A stretch of DNA of 64,000 nucleotides from Mammaliicoccus sciuri (GCF_002901825.1 NZ_PPQD01000034.1:378686-442685), one strand, 5' to 3'. Shown: positions 46,145-56,107, counted from the stretch's first letter. Numbers and translations are program-made. The notes: a model not told the origin generated them from the sequence alone.

Positions 46145-47437
46145 ATGAATATTACGATTAAACAAGCTAAAGATTATGTCAATCAAGAAGTGACAATCGG
46201 TGCTTGGATTGCAAACAAGCGATCAAGTGGGAAAATAGCATTTTTACAATTAAGAGACGGAACAGGATTTATGCAAGGGGTTGTTGTGAAAGCTGAAGTA
46301 TCAGAAGACATCTTCCAATTAGCTAAATCATTAACACAAGAAACATCTGTTTATGTTACGGGTACAATTACAGAAGATGACCGTTCTAAATTTGGCTATG
46401 AAATGCAAGTAAGTGGTGTAGAAGTCATTTCAGAATCATATGATTATCCAATCACACCAAAAAATCATGGTACAGAATTCTTAATGGATCACAGACATTT
46501 ATGGTTACGTTCTAAACGTCAACATGCCGTTATGAAAATTAGAAACGAAATTATTCGTGCGACATATGAGTTCTTTAACGAAAGTGGATTCACTAAAATT
46601 GATCCACCAATTTTAACAGGTAGTGCACCTGAAGGTACTAGTGAATTGTTCCATACGAAATATTTCGATGAAGATGCATTCTTATCTCAAAGTGGTCAAT
46701 TATACTTAGAAGCTGCAGCTATGGCGCATAATAGAGTATTTAGTTTCGGTCCGACTTTCAGAGCTGAAAAATCAAAAACAAGAAGACATTTAATTGAATT
46801 CTGGATGATCGAAGGCGAAATGGCATTTATGAAACATGACCAAAGCTTAGAAGTTCAAGAAAATTACGTACACCACATCGTTAAAGCTGTGTTGGCAAAT
46901 TGTAAATTAGAATTAGAACTTCTTGAAAGAGATACTTCTAAGTTAGAACAAGTTTCAACACCATTCCCAAGAATCACTTACGATGATGCCATTACATTCT
47001 TACATCAAGAAGGATTCGATGATATTGAGTGGGGCGACGATTTCGGTTCTCCTCATGAAACAGCAATTGCAAACCATTATGATAAACCAGTATTTATCAT
47101 TAATTATCCAACAAAAATTAAACCATTCTATATGGAACCAAACCCTGAAAATCCAGACACTGTATTATGCGCAGATTTAATCGCACCAGAAGGTTACGGA
47201 GAAATCATTGGTGGTTCTGAAAGAATTAGTGATTTAGATTTAATTAATCAAAGAATTAATGAACATGGTTTAGATCCTGAAGCATACAGTTACTACACTG
47301 ACTTAAGAAAATACGGAAGTGTACCACATAGTGGATTTGGCTTAGGACTTGAAAGAACAGTAGCATGGTTAAGTGGCGTAGAACACGTTAGAGAAACTGC
47401 ACCATTCCCACGTTTATTAAATCGATTATATCCATAA
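46145..47437 (+). CDS. asnS: Asparaginyl-tRNA synthetase
   Basis: The 430-residue class IIb synthetase has an OB-fold anticodon-binding N terminus ([20 protein letters not shown]), motif 2 ([21 protein letters not shown]; shown as [11 protein letters not shown] and FWMIEGE) and motif 3 ([15 protein letters not shown]). It charges tRNA-Asn. No T-box leader is visible in the 62-bp gap to dinG. The Bacillus genes ypmA, ypmB and aspB between dinG and asnS are not present. Confidence 0.95.
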   Translation: MNITIKQAKDYVNQEVTIGAWIANKRSSGKIAFLQLRDGTGFMQGVVVKAEVSEDIFQLAKSLTQETSVYVTGTITEDDRSKFGYEMQVSGVEVISESYDYPITPKNHGTEFLMDHRHLWLRSKRQHAVMKIRNEIIRATYEFFNESGFTKIDPPILTGSAPEGTSELFHTKYFDEDAFLSQSGQLYLEAAAMAHNRVFSFGPTFRAEKSKTRRHLIEFWMIEGEMAFMKHDQSLEVQENYVHHIVKAVLANCKLELELLERDTSKLEQVSTPFPRITYDDAITFLHQEGFDDIEWGDDFGSPHETAIANHYDKPVFIINYPTKIKPFYMEPNPENPDTVLCADLIAPEGYGEIIGGSERISDLDLINQRINEHGLDPEAYSYYTDLRKYGSVPHSGFGLGLERTVAWLSGVEHVRETAPFPRLLNRLYP

Positions 47438-47445
47438 TAATATGC

Positions 47446-47483
47446 GAGTCTGGGAGCTGAATAGTGATCCCAGACTCTATATT
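47446..47483 (+). terminator. Intrinsic terminator of asnS
   Basis: GAGTCTGGGA pairs with TCCCAGACTC around a 12-nt loop, followed by a TA/T-rich tract. Confidence 0.85.
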
Positions 47484-47506
47484 TTTATAATGAAGTAGGT
47501 GAAAAT

Positions 47507-48199
47507 ATGTATACAAGTGCTATGTTAAAAGAAAAGCCAGTCGTTGTACAAAGAGCTTTGTTTGATCATTATGCCAATTTGGGATTAAATGAAAAACAAT
47601 TCGTTATCCTAATTAAATTGCTGGATCAAGAGAATGATCGAAACTTACAGCCTCCATTAGAAGATATTCAACGTGGCACGACTTTATCTATACAAGAAGT
47701 GAGTCATATCATTAATCAACTTTCTCAATTAAAAATTATAGACATTAAAATTGAAAAAGATGACCAACATAAATATAATGAATTCATATCATTTGATCCT
47801 TTGTATGAACAACTTGCATTAATCAAAAACGAAGCGATGCAACAAGGTACAGTAGAAGATCAAAACTTACAATTCAAGAAATTATTCCAAGAATTCGAAT
47901 CCACTTTCGGTCGACCATTAACACCATTAGAAGTTCAAACATTAAACCACTGGATTGATACTGATAAACATTCAAACGAACTCATTATGAGCGCGCTTAA
48001 CGAAGCGCATAGTTTAGACAAACTCAGCATCAAATATATCGACCGCATTTTATTAAACTGGAAGAAGAAGCACATCACTACTGTTGAATCTTCCAAAGAA
48101 GAAAGTGAAAAGTTTAATCAAACTAAAAAAGTAAAACAAAATGTTAATTTAATCCCGACTTTTGATTGGGTAAATGGGGAGAATCCTTATGATAAGTAA
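47507..48199 (+). CDS. dnaD: DNA replication protein DnaD
   Basis: The 230-residue primosomal protein helps load the replicative helicase with DnaA, DnaB and DnaI. An N-terminal winged-helix/DDBH1 part (NEKQFVILIKLLDQEND, TTLSIQEVSHIINQL) is followed by the DDBH2 domain with FESTFGRPLTPLEVQTLNHW and YIDRILLNWKKKHI. It is coupled to nth by an 11-nt overlap, the arrangement seen throughout Bacillales. Confidence 0.93.
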   Translation: MYTSAMLKEKPVVVQRALFDHYANLGLNEKQFVILIKLLDQENDRNLQPPLEDIQRGTTLSIQEVSHIINQLSQLKIIDIKIEKDDQHKYNEFISFDPLYEQLALIKNEAMQQGTVEDQNLQFKKLFQEFESTFGRPLTPLEVQTLNHWIDTDKHSNELIMSALNEAHSLDKLSIKYIDRILLNWKKKHITTVESSKEESEKFNQTKKVKQNVNLIPTFDWVNGENPYDK

Positions 48200-48857
48200 A
48201 AAGAAAGCATTAGAAATGATGGATGTTATTGATGAAATGTTTCCAGATGCCGAATGTGAACTCGTTCATGACAATCCATTCGAACTTACAATCGCAGTAT
48301 TACTTTCTGCACAGTGTACAGACGTACTCGTCAACAAAGTGACGAAATCGCTTTTTGCAAAGTATAAAACACCTGAAGACTATTTAAATGTAAGTTTAGA
48401 AGAACTACAAAATGACATTCGTTCAATCGGTTTATACCGCAATAAAGCTAAAAATATACAAAAACTTTGTCAATCGCTGTTAGATAATTTTAATGGTGTC
48501 GTACCAAGTACACATCAAGAATTAGAATCATTAGCTGGTGTAGGGCGTAAAACAGCGAATGTTGTGATGAGTGTAGCATTCGGAGAACCATCATTAGCAG
48601 TAGACACACACGTTGAGCGCGTATCTAAACGCCTTGCAATATGTAGAATTAAAGACAATGTGCGCCAAGTTGAAGATCGTTTATGTAGCATTATTCCAAG
48701 AGAAAGATGGACAAAAAGTCACCATCAGCTTATATTCTTTGGACGCTATCACTGTGTAGCACGTAAACCGAAATGCGAAGTATGTCCATTATTTGCAGAT
48801 TGTAGAGAAGGGCAAAAACGATTAAAAGCTGGGTTAGTAAAGGTTGAGGGCGCATGA
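48189..48857 (+). CDS. nth: Endonuclease III
   Basis: The 222-residue base-excision repair glycosylase/AP lyase removes oxidised pyrimidines. The helix-hairpin-helix LAGVGRKTANVVMSVAF contains the catalytic Lys, AVDTHVERVSKRL supplies the catalytic Asp, and the C-terminal 4Fe-4S ligands are in C-X6-C-X2-C-X5-C (CEVCPLFADC). The ATG at 48189 is placed by GGGGAG and by homologues; another ATG five codons upstream lacks a good site. Confidence 0.95.
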   Translation: MISKKKALEMMDVIDEMFPDAECELVHDNPFELTIAVLLSAQCTDVLVNKVTKSLFAKYKTPEDYLNVSLEELQNDIRSIGLYRNKAKNIQKLCQSLLDNFNGVVPSTHQELESLAGVGRKTANVVMSVAFGEPSLAVDTHVERVSKRLAICRIKDNVRQVEDRLCSIIPRERWTKSHHQLIFFGRYHCVARKPKCEVCPLFADCREGQKRLKAGLVKVEGA

Positions 48858-49201
48858 TACAAAAAAATGATTTCACAGTACTTGAACAACAAATAGAGCC
48901 ACTTGTTAAAAATAAAAAGCTTAAAACAAGTGAAGCACATCAATTGTTAGATCAATATTATCATTTGATCATCGCTTATATAGAACAAATCAATCAAATA
49001 GAAACATTTGATATCGCACATATCGAAGAATATCCAGTTATACCAATGAATTTCGAAGAACGATACCACTATATAAACGATAGAATATATCACTTTATGG
49101 GATATAGACAAATGGTAACATTGAAAGAAGAATTAATCAGAATGAATGCGAGATATCAGATCCAACTTAAAAGAGCCGCACAACGTGAAAGCGGAGAATA
49201 A
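48854..49201 (+). CDS. ypoC: YpoC-like protein
   Basis: The 115-residue protein overlaps nth by an ATGA and so is probably co-translated in dnaD-nth-ypoC, as in Bacillus. Segments PVIPMNFEERYHYINDR and MGYRQMVTLKEEL are the conserved parts. Function is unknown. Its end abuts a family C repeat that forms an apparent terminator. Confidence 0.8.
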   Translation: MIQKNDFTVLEQQIEPLVKNKKLKTSEAHQLLDQYYHLIIAYIEQINQIETFDIAHIEEYPVIPMNFEERYHYINDRIYHFMGYRQMVTLKEELIRMNARYQIQLKRAAQRESGE

Positions 49202-49208
49202 AAATTAT

Positions 49209-49352
49209 AGGCCGTATCGCACGATATCTTTGTGTCTTCGTGCGATAGGGCCTGTTTTTATAGCTTCGCGCACGATATCTTTAAGTCTTCGTGCGATAGG
49301 GCCTGTTTTTATACCCTTGCGCACGATATCTTCGAGTCTTCGTGCGATATAC
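49209..49352 (+). repeat. Three tandem 51-bp hairpin repeats, family C, acting as ypoC terminator
   Basis: Copies start at 49219, 49270 and 49321 (GCACGATATC). In the first, TATCGCACGA pairs perfectly with TCGTGCGATA around a 13-nt loop, and an outer AGGCC/GGCCT extends the stem; GTTTTTA follows. The second copy also ends in GGGCCTGTTTTTA; the third lacks it. Loop ends are constant (TATCT...GTCT), only the middle four bases vary. The first copy is a convincing terminator for dnaD-nth-ypoC. Confidence 0.85.
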
Positions 49353-49386
49353 CCGACTATAATTTAACACACTATTATATAAATCA

Positions 49387-49424
49387 AAAAAGCATCACAT
49401 CCCGCAAAGGATGTGATGCTTTTT
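49387..49424 (-). terminator. Intrinsic terminator of recU-pbp2
   Basis: AAAAAGCATCACATCC pairs with GGATGTGATGCTTTTT; the T run on the minus strand fits pbp2, which ends 8 bp upstream in its direction. Confidence 0.92.
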
Positions 49425-49431
49425 CTATATC

Positions 49432-51768
49432 TTAGTCATCTTTCTCTTCTTTGGCAGCTTGTTTTGCTGCATCAGAGGCCGAACTATTATCTTCCGAGTC
49501 TGAATCTGATTCTTCCGATGTTGGTGTTTCAGTCGTTTGCTCTTCAGTTGTTACGTTCTGATTAGTAGATGACTGTTGTTGTGTATTATTTTGTTGTGTT
49601 GTTGATGAATTTGAATTCGTCTGTGGTTCGTTTGTTGTTACATTATTATTGTTATTTGAGAAGTTATAATTATTTTGCTGACTGCTACTATTACCATTAC
49701 TATTGCTAGGTGCTGAGCTTGATGTTGTATCATTGTCTTCATTACCTGCAACGCTCAAGCTTTTACCGCTTCCTGTTACTGAATCTGGTTTTTCGAAGTC
49801 TGCACCGTCATAATTAGAGATTTCTGACATAACTTCATTGAATAATATTTGTGGTTTCGTTTGTTCATCATGTCCTAAGAATGAGTTTTCACCGTATTCT
49901 TTAACTTTATTGAAGCCCATCCATACTGACATTGTGTATTGTGGCGAATAACCTGTAATCCAAACGTCTTTCGCTGCATTTTCAGGTAATTGATATTCAT
50001 TGTATACTTCATCACCATAAGTACCAGTACCTGTTTTAGCTGCTACGTTCACGCCGTTAATTCCATATCCATAAGCTGAACCGTATGCTTGGAATGTTCC
50101 TTTTAGCATTTCAGTTAACATGTATGCTGTGTAGTCTTCCATAGCTTTATGGCTTTCGCTTGAGAATTTGATAGTTTCATCATCTTGAGTGACAACTTTT
50201 CTAATTGATTTTGCTTCATTGTATGTTCCACCATTACCCATTGATGCAAATGCTGATGCTAATTGAGTAGGGGAGAATTCTGATTGTGAACCACCAAGTA
50301 CTTCTGAAGGTCCAATTTCATCTTTATAATTTAAATTCACTTTAGAAGCAAAGTCTTTAACTGCTTTTTCACCAGCATTTTGGTTTGTTTCTTGCCAAGA
50401 TTTCAATGCTGGGATGTTGTATGATCTTGCTAATGCATCTGCCATTGTAACTGAACCGTGACCTTGACCATCATAGTTCTTGAATATACTACCGTTGATA
50501 TTATATTCGCTTTCATCTTGGAACTTATGGTTTGTCGCATATTGCATATTCTCAATTGCTGGCCCATAAGCTAGTATCGGTTTTAGAGATGAACCTGTTG
50601 GATGGACATCTGTTGCTTGGTTTCTATCCACTACGTCTTTGTAATTCTTACCACCACTGATACCGACTAATTTACCAGTCTTCGTATCTACTATAGATGA
50701 ACCAGTAATTTGGTCTTTATTCTTGTAGAATGTACCGTTATCAACTGACTCTTGTAATGTTTTTTGAACATCTTTATCCATGTTTGTGTAGATTTTAAGA
50801 CCGCTTGTCATAATATCATTTAATGATTGACCTTTGAACGCTTTGTTTTGAGTAATTTCTTGTTTAACATAGTTAATGTAAGAAGCGTACTCATTATCAG
50901 GCGTATCTGTCATCGCGTCATTTCTTTCTTCGACTGTACGTTTCACTAAGTTCTTATCGATAGGTGTATCTTGTGCTTCTTTCATTTCTTTCTTAGTGAT
51001 TCTACCGTGTCTTTCCATTAAATAAAGAACAGTGTCTTTACGTTTTTCAGCCGCTTCAGGATTATCATAAATATTATATTGATTTGGTACTTGTGGTAAT
51101 CCTGCTAAGTAAGCTGTTTCAGCTAAGTTTAAATCTTTCAATTTTTTATTGAAATAATATTTAGCTGCTGTTTGAGAACCGTAAATACCATCTGAGTAAT
51201 AGATTTTGTTTAAGTACATTTCAAAGATTTCATCTTTAGAATATTCTTGTTCTAATCTATATGAAAGGTAAGCTTCTTGAGCTTTTCTTTCAATTGATTT
51301 CTTATCAGTTAAGAATGAACGTTTTACAACTTGTTGTGTTAATGTAGATGCACCTTGTGAACCAAAGCCACCTGTAAAGTTCTTCATGACTGCTCCAGAT
51401 AAACGTTTATAATCTAATGCACCATGATCATAGAAGCGATTATCCTCAGTAGCTAATACAGCATCTTTCATTTTGTCTGGTACTTCATCAAACTTAACAT
51501 GTTCTCTCTTTTGTCCCATATAAAGGGTCGTGACAAGTTTATTATTTTTGTCATAAATTTTAGTTGGTAATTGGTCTTTAAGCGCACTTTCATTGAAAGC
51601 AGGAGCTTTCCAAGCATAATATGCAAATACGAGAACACCTACGATTACCATTGCTAAGAATGCTAGCACGAGAATACCGAACACCTTAATAATCGTCCGT
51701 TTGATATTCCTTTTCTTTTTAGGTTGTTCTTTACCATTTTTACTATTAGAAGCTTTTGATTGACTCAT
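49432..51768 (-). CDS. pbp2: Class A penicillin-binding protein (PBP2)
   Basis: The 778-residue bifunctional peptidoglycan synthase has a basic cytoplasmic start, one membrane anchor (about residues 28-52), a GT51 glycosyltransferase domain ([27 protein letters not shown]) and a transpeptidase domain with Ser393 in SSLK, RSYN and KTGTGTYG. The tail after about residue 675 is a low-complexity S/N/Q/T stretch of roughly 100 residues ending in acidic repeats. It overlaps recU by ATGA, the classical recU-pbp2 operon. Confidence 0.95.
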   Translation of the reverse strand: MSQSKASNSKNGKEQPKKKRNIKRTIIKVFGILVLAFLAMVIVGVLVFAYYAWKAPAFNESALKDQLPTKIYDKNNKLVTTLYMGQKREHVKFDEVPDKMKDAVLATEDNRFYDHGALDYKRLSGAVMKNFTGGFGSQGASTLTQQVVKRSFLTDKKSIERKAQEAYLSYRLEQEYSKDEIFEMYLNKIYYSDGIYGSQTAAKYYFNKKLKDLNLAETAYLAGLPQVPNQYNIYDNPEAAEKRKDTVLYLMERHGRITKKEMKEAQDTPIDKNLVKRTVEERNDAMTDTPDNEYASYINYVKQEITQNKAFKGQSLNDIMTSGLKIYTNMDKDVQKTLQESVDNGTFYKNKDQITGSSIVDTKTGKLVGISGGKNYKDVVDRNQATDVHPTGSSLKPILAYGPAIENMQYATNHKFQDESEYNINGSIFKNYDGQGHGSVTMADALARSYNIPALKSWQETNQNAGEKAVKDFASKVNLNYKDEIGPSEVLGGSQSEFSPTQLASAFASMGNGGTYNEAKSIRKVVTQDDETIKFSSESHKAMEDYTAYMLTEMLKGTFQAYGSAYGYGINGVNVAAKTGTGTYGDEVYNEYQLPENAAKDVWITGYSPQYTMSVWMGFNKVKEYGENSFLGHDEQTKPQILFNEVMSEISNYDGADFEKPDSVTGSGKSLSVAGNEDNDTTSSSAPSNSNGNSSSQQNNYNFSNNNNNVTTNEPQTNSNSSTTQQNNTQQQSSTNQNVTTEEQTTETPTSEESDSDSEDNSSASDAAKQAAKEEKDD

Positions 51769-52391
51769 TTGAGCGCCTCACTTTCTGTTTTTATCAATTG
51801 ATCAACTATTGTTATGTAGTTAATTCTTGGTTTAAATTGGATTGGTATTAAGTAACCATCATTTTCAATCTCTTTAAGTGTGATGGACTTTTTCCCTCCA
51901 GATTTATATCTGTCCCAATATACCATAAACTTCCTAAAAGGCAATAAAAATACGCTATCATGATAGCTAAATTTTATCAACAAAAAACATATGCCTTTTT
52001 GGTTTAGTACTTGTTCCATATGTGATACTTGGTGATCGTGGATATTATTTAAAGGGAAACTTGTCTTATTTTTCGTTTCCTTAGCTTCAAAGTCAATATA
52101 GTATCCATTATAAACGCCATTATAATCTGTTGTTGAAGGCTTTCTAAAATAAGCTTCTTTAATGACCGCTTTTTGTCTTTTAGGGTAGTCAACATCAACG
52201 ATTTGAATAGGTGTTGGTTTCTTATGAATAACGGCTATATTTTCTAATCTGAAGTATTCATTGGATTTATCAATTTCCTCCTCTAATCTCATACCCCGTT
52301 TACCATATTGTATTCTACTATATTTTGGGTCGCTTTGAATTGAGACTTTAGAAGTATTTTTTGTAACTTTTTTTCCGTTTGGATAATTCAA
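51765..52391 (-). CDS. recU: Holliday junction resolvase RecU
   Basis: The 208-residue nuclease cleaves Holliday junctions and tunes Rec[40 protein letters not shown] with the metal-binding Asp/Glu/Lys, and [12 protein letters not shown] are RecU signatures. Three starts are possible: GTG 52400, ATG 52397 and TTG 52391. I choose TTG because AGGTGA lies five bases ahead and homologues begin at NYPNGK; the two others sit on top of that ribosome binding site. Confidence 0.9.
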   Translation of the reverse strand: MNYPNGKKVTKNTSKVSIQSDPKYSRIQYGKRGMRLEEEIDKSNEYFRLENIAVIHKKPTPIQIVDVDYPKRQKAVIKEAYFRKPSTTDYNGVYNGYYIDFEAKETKNKTSFPLNNIHDHQVSHMEQVLNQKGICFLLIKFSYHDSVFLLPFRKFMVYWDRYKSGGKKSITLKEIENDGYLIPIQFKPRINYITIVDQLIKTESEALK

Positions 52392-52427
52392 ATTCATCAC
52401 CTAGCTTCATATCATAAAACTCTAAAC

Positions 52428-52456
52428 ATTATACCTTATTTCATTATAAGTTACAA
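52428..52456 (-). promoter_or_regulatory. Sigma-A promoter of recU-pbp2
   Basis: On the minus strand TTGTAA (52456-52451) and TATAAT (52433-52428) have a 17-bp spacer, about 37 bp before the recU start. Confidence 0.72.
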
Positions 52457-52559
52457 AAGTTTTTAATGATACATAAATATTCTAGAACTTTTCTAGTTAT
52501 GTTATCATTTTATCGTGAGGACATTTAAAATACAAACTTCATTAATAGTAGGTGTAGCG

Positions 52560-52889
52560 ATGATACAAGATCTTTTAAATAAATTAAATGATATGCTAGA
52601 TATTTTTCAACATGCAAAGGATGACTACGAATACAACTTTTATAAAGATGTCGTACCATTTGTTGAACAAGTCGATGTTTTGCTAGATAAACTTGCTGTT
52701 CATCAAGATACAGTATTGAAATTACAATATATGAATGAACAGAAATTTCAACTCTTAATTAGTAACTACAAAGAGTTATCTGTAGAATGCCATTATAAAC
52801 GTACAAGTAAGAAACTCTTCTTTGAAAAGCATAAAGCTGTACAACATGATTTAAATTATATTTATACACATATAGGTGATTTATCATGA
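52560..52889 (+). CDS. yppE: YppE-like DUF1798 protein
   Basis: The 109-residue all-helical protein resembles the DUF1798 family: YNFYKDVVPFVEQVDVLLDK and ELSVECHYKRTSKKLFFEK. Function is unknown. I use ATG 52560 after AGGTG; a GTG fifteen codons upstream is open but has no ribosome binding site. It overlaps ypsA by ATGA, so yppE-ypsA-gpsB is probably a transcription unit divergent from recU-pbp2. Confidence 0.78.
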   Translation: MIQDLLNKLNDMLDIFQHAKDDYEYNFYKDVVPFVEQVDVLLDKLAVHQDTVLKLQYMNEQKFQLLISNYKELSVECHYKRTSKKLFFEKHKAVQHDLNYIYTHIGDLS

Positions 52890-53446
52890 CGTCAGTATAT
52901 TTTACGGGATACAAACCGTTTGAATTGAATATTTTTAAAAATGAACAGCCAGAAGTTAAAGTCATCAAAGCATATCTTAAAGAAATAATTGAGCAAGAAA
53001 TAGAAGAAGGTATGGAGTGGGTCATTATTTCAGGACAATTAGGATTTGAACTATGGGCAGCTGAAGTGACCATTGAAATGAAAAATAAATACCCACAATT
53101 GAAACTTGCGATATTGACGCCATTTTTAAATCACTATAATAAATGGAATGAAACAAACCAACAAGCTTATCACAATATTGTCACACAAGCAGACTATGTC
53201 AATGCGATTCATCAAAGTGACTATCAAGGTGGGTTCCAATTTCAACAAGCTAATGAATTTATACTCGATAACACTGATAAGACAATTTTATTTTATGATG
53301 ATGAACAAGAAGCATCACCTAAATACTTCAAAAGTAAGTTAGTTGATTTTGCTGAAAAGACAAACTATACTTATAATGTTATTACATTCATGGATTTACA
53401 AGACTTTATGGAATTTAATTATAATAATGACAACGAATCATATTAA
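52886..53446 (+). CDS. ypsA: YpsA, SLOG-superfamily protein
   Basis: The 186-residue DUF1273 protein has a Rossmann-like SLOG fold. Visible family features are the early FTGYKPFELNIF, the glycine motif ISGQLGFELWAAE and ILTPFLNHYNKWNE. YpsA homologues affect cell division in B. subtilis and S. aureus, and its neighbour gpsB is a division factor. A nucleotide-derived ligand is predicted for the fold, not shown. It is 13 nt from gpsB. Confidence 0.87.
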   Translation: MTSVYFTGYKPFELNIFKNEQPEVKVIKAYLKEIIEQEIEEGMEWVIISGQLGFELWAAEVTIEMKNKYPQLKLAILTPFLNHYNKWNETNQQAYHNIVTQADYVNAIHQSDYQGGFQFQQANEFILDNTDKTILFYDDEQEASPKYFKSKLVDFAEKTNYTYNVITFMDLQDFMEFNYNNDNESY

Positions 53447-53459
53447 ATGAGGTGTAAAA

Positions 53460-53774
53460 ATGGCTGATGTAACATTAAAGCTATCTGCAAAAGATATTTA
53501 TGAAAAGGAATTTGAAAGAGGTTTAAGAGGTTTCAAAACTGAAGAAGTAGATGCTTTTTTAGATGACATTATTTCAGACTATCAAAAAATGGCTGAGTTA
53601 AATAACGAAGTCATCAAATTAACAGAAGAAAATTCTAAACTCAAAAAAGAAATCGAACAGTTAAGAATCCGTGTCGCGTCAGGCAGACCACAAGGTTCAC
53701 AACAATACAATTCCAATAATGTAGATATCTTAAAACGAATTTCTAATCTTGAAAAAGCAGTATTCGGCGAATAA
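53460..53774 (+). CDS. gpsB: Cell division regulator GpsB
   Basis: The 104-residue DivIVA-related protein has the lipid-binding and partner-binding N-terminal domain ([30 protein letters not shown]) followed by a coiled coil (residues about 40-75) and a short C-terminal helix ([18 protein letters not shown]). GpsB links penicillin-binding proteins and FtsZ at the septum; pbp2 is a few kb away. It precedes the rnpB promoter directly. Confidence 0.95.
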   Translation: MADVTLKLSAKDIYEKEFERGLRGFKTEEVDAFLDDIISDYQKMAELNNEVIKLTEENSKLKKEIEQLRIRVASGRPQGSQQYNSNNVDILKRISNLEKAVFGE

Positions 53775-53797
53775 ATGATAGTTATTTAACGTCGTTT

Positions 53798-53807
53798 ATG
53801 CTATAAT
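53798..53807 (+). promoter_or_regulatory. Extended -10 promoter of rnpB
   Basis: ATGCTATAAT is a TGN-extended perfect -10 hexamer (53802-53807). No good -35 is seen. The start would be near 53814, at the 5' end of the RNase P RNA. Confidence 0.65.
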
Positions 53808-53813
53808 TCTTTG

Positions 53814-54203
53814 TTGAGTGGTATTTCGGATAATCGCTACGTTAAGTAGAGGAAAGTCCATGCTCACACATTCTGAGATGAATGTAGTGTTCGTGCTTGG
53901 CGAAACAATAAGCCAGGGCAAATAATTGACGGCAACGAAATAACCTAAGTTATTTATAATATGGTTAAAGTAGTTTGAAAGTGCCACAGTGACGTAGCTT
54001 TTACAGAAATGTAAAAGGTGGAACGCGGTAAACCCCTCGAGTGAGCAATCCAAAATTGGTAGGAGCACTTCTTTGACGGAAATGAACGGAATAAGAAGGT
54101 ATGTAATCATACAGACAGATGATTATCACTGGCGTACGAGTGTAACTAGTACACGTTAGCAGTACTAAAGGACAAAACATGGCTTACAGATTTATCACTT
54201 ACT
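53814..54203 (+). ncRNA. rnpB: RNase P RNA, Bacillus (B) type
   Basis: The catalytic RNA removes tRNA 5' leaders. Conserved blocks are in order: GGATAATCGC, GAGGAAAGTCCATGCTC, CAGGGCAA near the middle, GAAAGTGCCACAGTGACG, GTGGAACGCGGTAAACCCC, CTCGAG, GACAAAACATGGCTTACAG. The ends (GAGTGGTA and TATCACTT) pair as P1. Boundaries are within a few bases. Order gpsB-rnpB-ypsC is conserved in Bacillales. Confidence 0.97.
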
Positions 54204-54209
54204 AGTGTC

Positions 54210-54234
54210 GCTCTCCCAAGTAGGAGAGCTTTTT
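54210..54234 (+). terminator. Intrinsic terminator of rnpB
   Basis: GCTCTCC pairs with GGAGAGC around a 6-nt loop and is followed by TTTTT. Confidence 0.92.
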
Positions 54235-54275
54235 ATTTGTAAATAATGATAATTTAAATATAAAGGAGTATATGC

Positions 54276-55400
54276 ATGTATCAATTACTCGCTACTAGTC
54301 CAATGGGATTAGAATCAATTGTTGCTAGAGAAGTTCAAGAATTAGGATATGAAACAAAAGTAGAAAACGGTCGCGTACTTTTCAAAGGTGATGAAACAGC
54401 AATCGTTAAATCAAATTTATGGTTAAGAACTGCTGACAGAGTCAAAATCGTAGTAGGACGTTTCCACGCAACAACTTTTGACGAATTATTCGAAAAGACT
54501 AAATCATTACCATGGGAAAATGTGATTGGCGCTCAAGGTATGTTCCCAGTTCAAGGTAAAAGTGTTAAATCTAAATTATTCAGCGTATCCGACTGTCAAG
54601 CAATCGTTAAAAAAGCGATAGTTGAGAGATTGAAACATGCGTATCAAATTAAAGGTTGGATCGATGAGACAGGTAGCAAATACCAAGTTGAAGTATCATT
54701 ACTGAAAGACGAAGCTTTATTAACAATCGACACTTCAGGTTCTGGACTTCATAAAAGAGGTTACCGTTTGGCACAAGGTGACGCACCTATGAAAGAAACA
54801 TTAGCTGCAGCGCTTGTAAGATTAACAAACTGGAGCGGTGAAACACCATTTATTGATCCATTCTGTGGTTCAGGTACACTTGCAATAGAAGCAGCACTCA
54901 TTGCTCAAAATATTGCACCAGGATTTAATCGTGAGTTTGCGAGTGAAGATTGGGATATCATACCAGAAGGCTTGTATGACCAACTCAGACAAGAAGCAGA
55001 TGATGTGGCATTATATGATAAAGAAATTAATATCATAGCAAGTGATATCGATCCTAATATGGTCGAAATCGCGAAAGATAATGCAACAGAAGTTGGGTTA
55101 GGGGACATCATTCAATTTAAAGTCCAAGATGTACATAATCTAGAAGTACCAGAAGGACCTGTTTCAATAATCGGGAACCCACCATATGGCGAACGTATCG
55201 GTGAACGAAGTGAAGTAGAAGCAATGTACAAACACTTAGGCGAAATCATGAAACAAAACGAACAAGCATCATTATATATGCTTACAAGCTATAAAGAATT
55301 TGAACCATTAGTAGGTAAGAAAGCCACAAAAAGAAGAAAACTATTTAACGGCTATATCGAATGTACGTACTATCAATATTGGGGCAAACGAAATAAATAG
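54276..55400 (+). CDS. ypsC: 23S rRNA guanine N2-methyltransferase, RlmL/YpsC type
   Basis: The 374-residue enzyme has an N-terminal THUMP domain (residues about 45-150), then a Rossmann methyltransferase domain with FIDPFCGSGTLAIEAALIA as SAM motif I, ASDIDPNMVEIAKDNA, and the catalytic GNPPYGERIG. It corresponds to the methyltransferase half of E. coli RlmL (m2G2445 of 23S rRNA). The exact target is inferred. AAAGGAG precedes ATG. Confidence 0.92.
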   Translation: MYQLLATSPMGLESIVAREVQELGYETKVENGRVLFKGDETAIVKSNLWLRTADRVKIVVGRFHATTFDELFEKTKSLPWENVIGAQGMFPVQGKSVKSKLFSVSDCQAIVKKAIVERLKHAYQIKGWIDETGSKYQVEVSLLKDEALLTIDTSGSGLHKRGYRLAQGDAPMKETLAAALVRLTNWSGETPFIDPFCGSGTLAIEAALIAQNIAPGFNREFASEDWDIIPEGLYDQLRQEADDVALYDKEINIIASDIDPNMVEIAKDNATEVGLGDIIQFKVQDVHNLEVPEGPVSIIGNPPYGERIGERSEVEAMYKHLGEIMKQNEQASLYMLTSYKEFEPLVGKKATKRRKLFNGYIECTYYQYWGKRNK

Positions 55401-55426
55401 ATAGTAGGAAGTAAGTAGAAAAGCGG

Positions 55427-55454
55427 AAACCACCTGCAGAGCAGGTGGTTTTTT
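55427..55454 (+). terminator. Intrinsic terminator of ypsC
   Basis: AAACCACCTGC pairs with GCAGGTGGTTT around a 3-nt loop, followed by T residues. Confidence 0.93.
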
Positions 55455-55498
55455 GGTTTGGGGGATAGTAGGGATGTATGGTTTGAGGTATATCAAGT

Positions 55499-55990
55499 AT
55501 CTCTTGGCTTAATTAGGACTTTAAGCTATGACTTGGCTAATCTCTTAGCTTAAGTTGGGCGTTAAGCCATGACTTAGGTAATCTCTTGGCTTAATTAGGT
55601 CGTTAAGCTACGACTTAGGTAATCTCTTGGCTTAATTAGGTCGTTAAGCTACAACTTAGGTAATCTCTTGGCTTAATTAGGACTTTAAGCTATGACTTGG
55701 CTAATCTCTTAGCTTAAGTTGGGCGTTAAGCCATGACTTAGGCTGATCTCTTGGCTTAAGTTAGGCTTTAAGCCATGACTTGGACGATTTCTTGGCTTAA
55801 TTAGGTCGTTAAGCTACGACTTAGGTAATCTCTTGGCTTAATTTGGACGTTAAGACAAGACTTAGATAATCTCTTGGCTTAAGTAGGACATTAAGCCCAA
55901 CTTGAGCTATCTCTTGGCTTAAGTAGGACATTAAGCCACAACTTGAGCTATCTCTTGGCTTAAGTTGGACGTTAAGACAAGACTCGACTC
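55499..55990. repeat. 41-bp tandem repeat array, family B (12 units)
   Basis: Twelve head-to-tail units begin with ATCTCTTGGCTTAA (or one-base variants) at 55499, 55540, 55581, 55622, 55663, 55704, 55746, 55787, 55828, 55869, 55909 and 55950; the period is 41 bp with one 42 and one 40. Each unit holds a dyad, GGCTTAA then TTAAGCC or TTAAGCT, 7-8 bp apart. Units 1-2 and 5-6 are identical over about 81 bp. It fills most of the 759-bp gap between ypsC and cbaA; 55991-56062 shows no further element. Confidence 0.93.
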
Positions 55991-56062
55991 ATTACCATGC
56001 TTCTCCAATAGATTTAGACAAGAGATATTCATTACAACCACCACCCCCAAACCCCACACAAC

Positions 56063-56107
56063 AAAAAAGACTGGCATCGCATCTCCTAAAGATGTGTTGC
56101 CAGTCTT
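56063..56107 (-). terminator. Intrinsic terminator of the cba oxidase operon
   Basis: AAGACTGGCA pairs with TGCCAGTCTT, with an inner CATCT/AGATG stem. The A run at 56063-56068 reads as T residues on the minus strand. Confidence 0.9.

Noticed and set aside
49146..49435. Plus-strand frames across the family C repeats
   Set aside because: Their internal repetition (for example SSCDRACFY) is just the 51-bp repeat, a multiple of three, translated; there is no ribosome binding site, and the DNA forms terminators.
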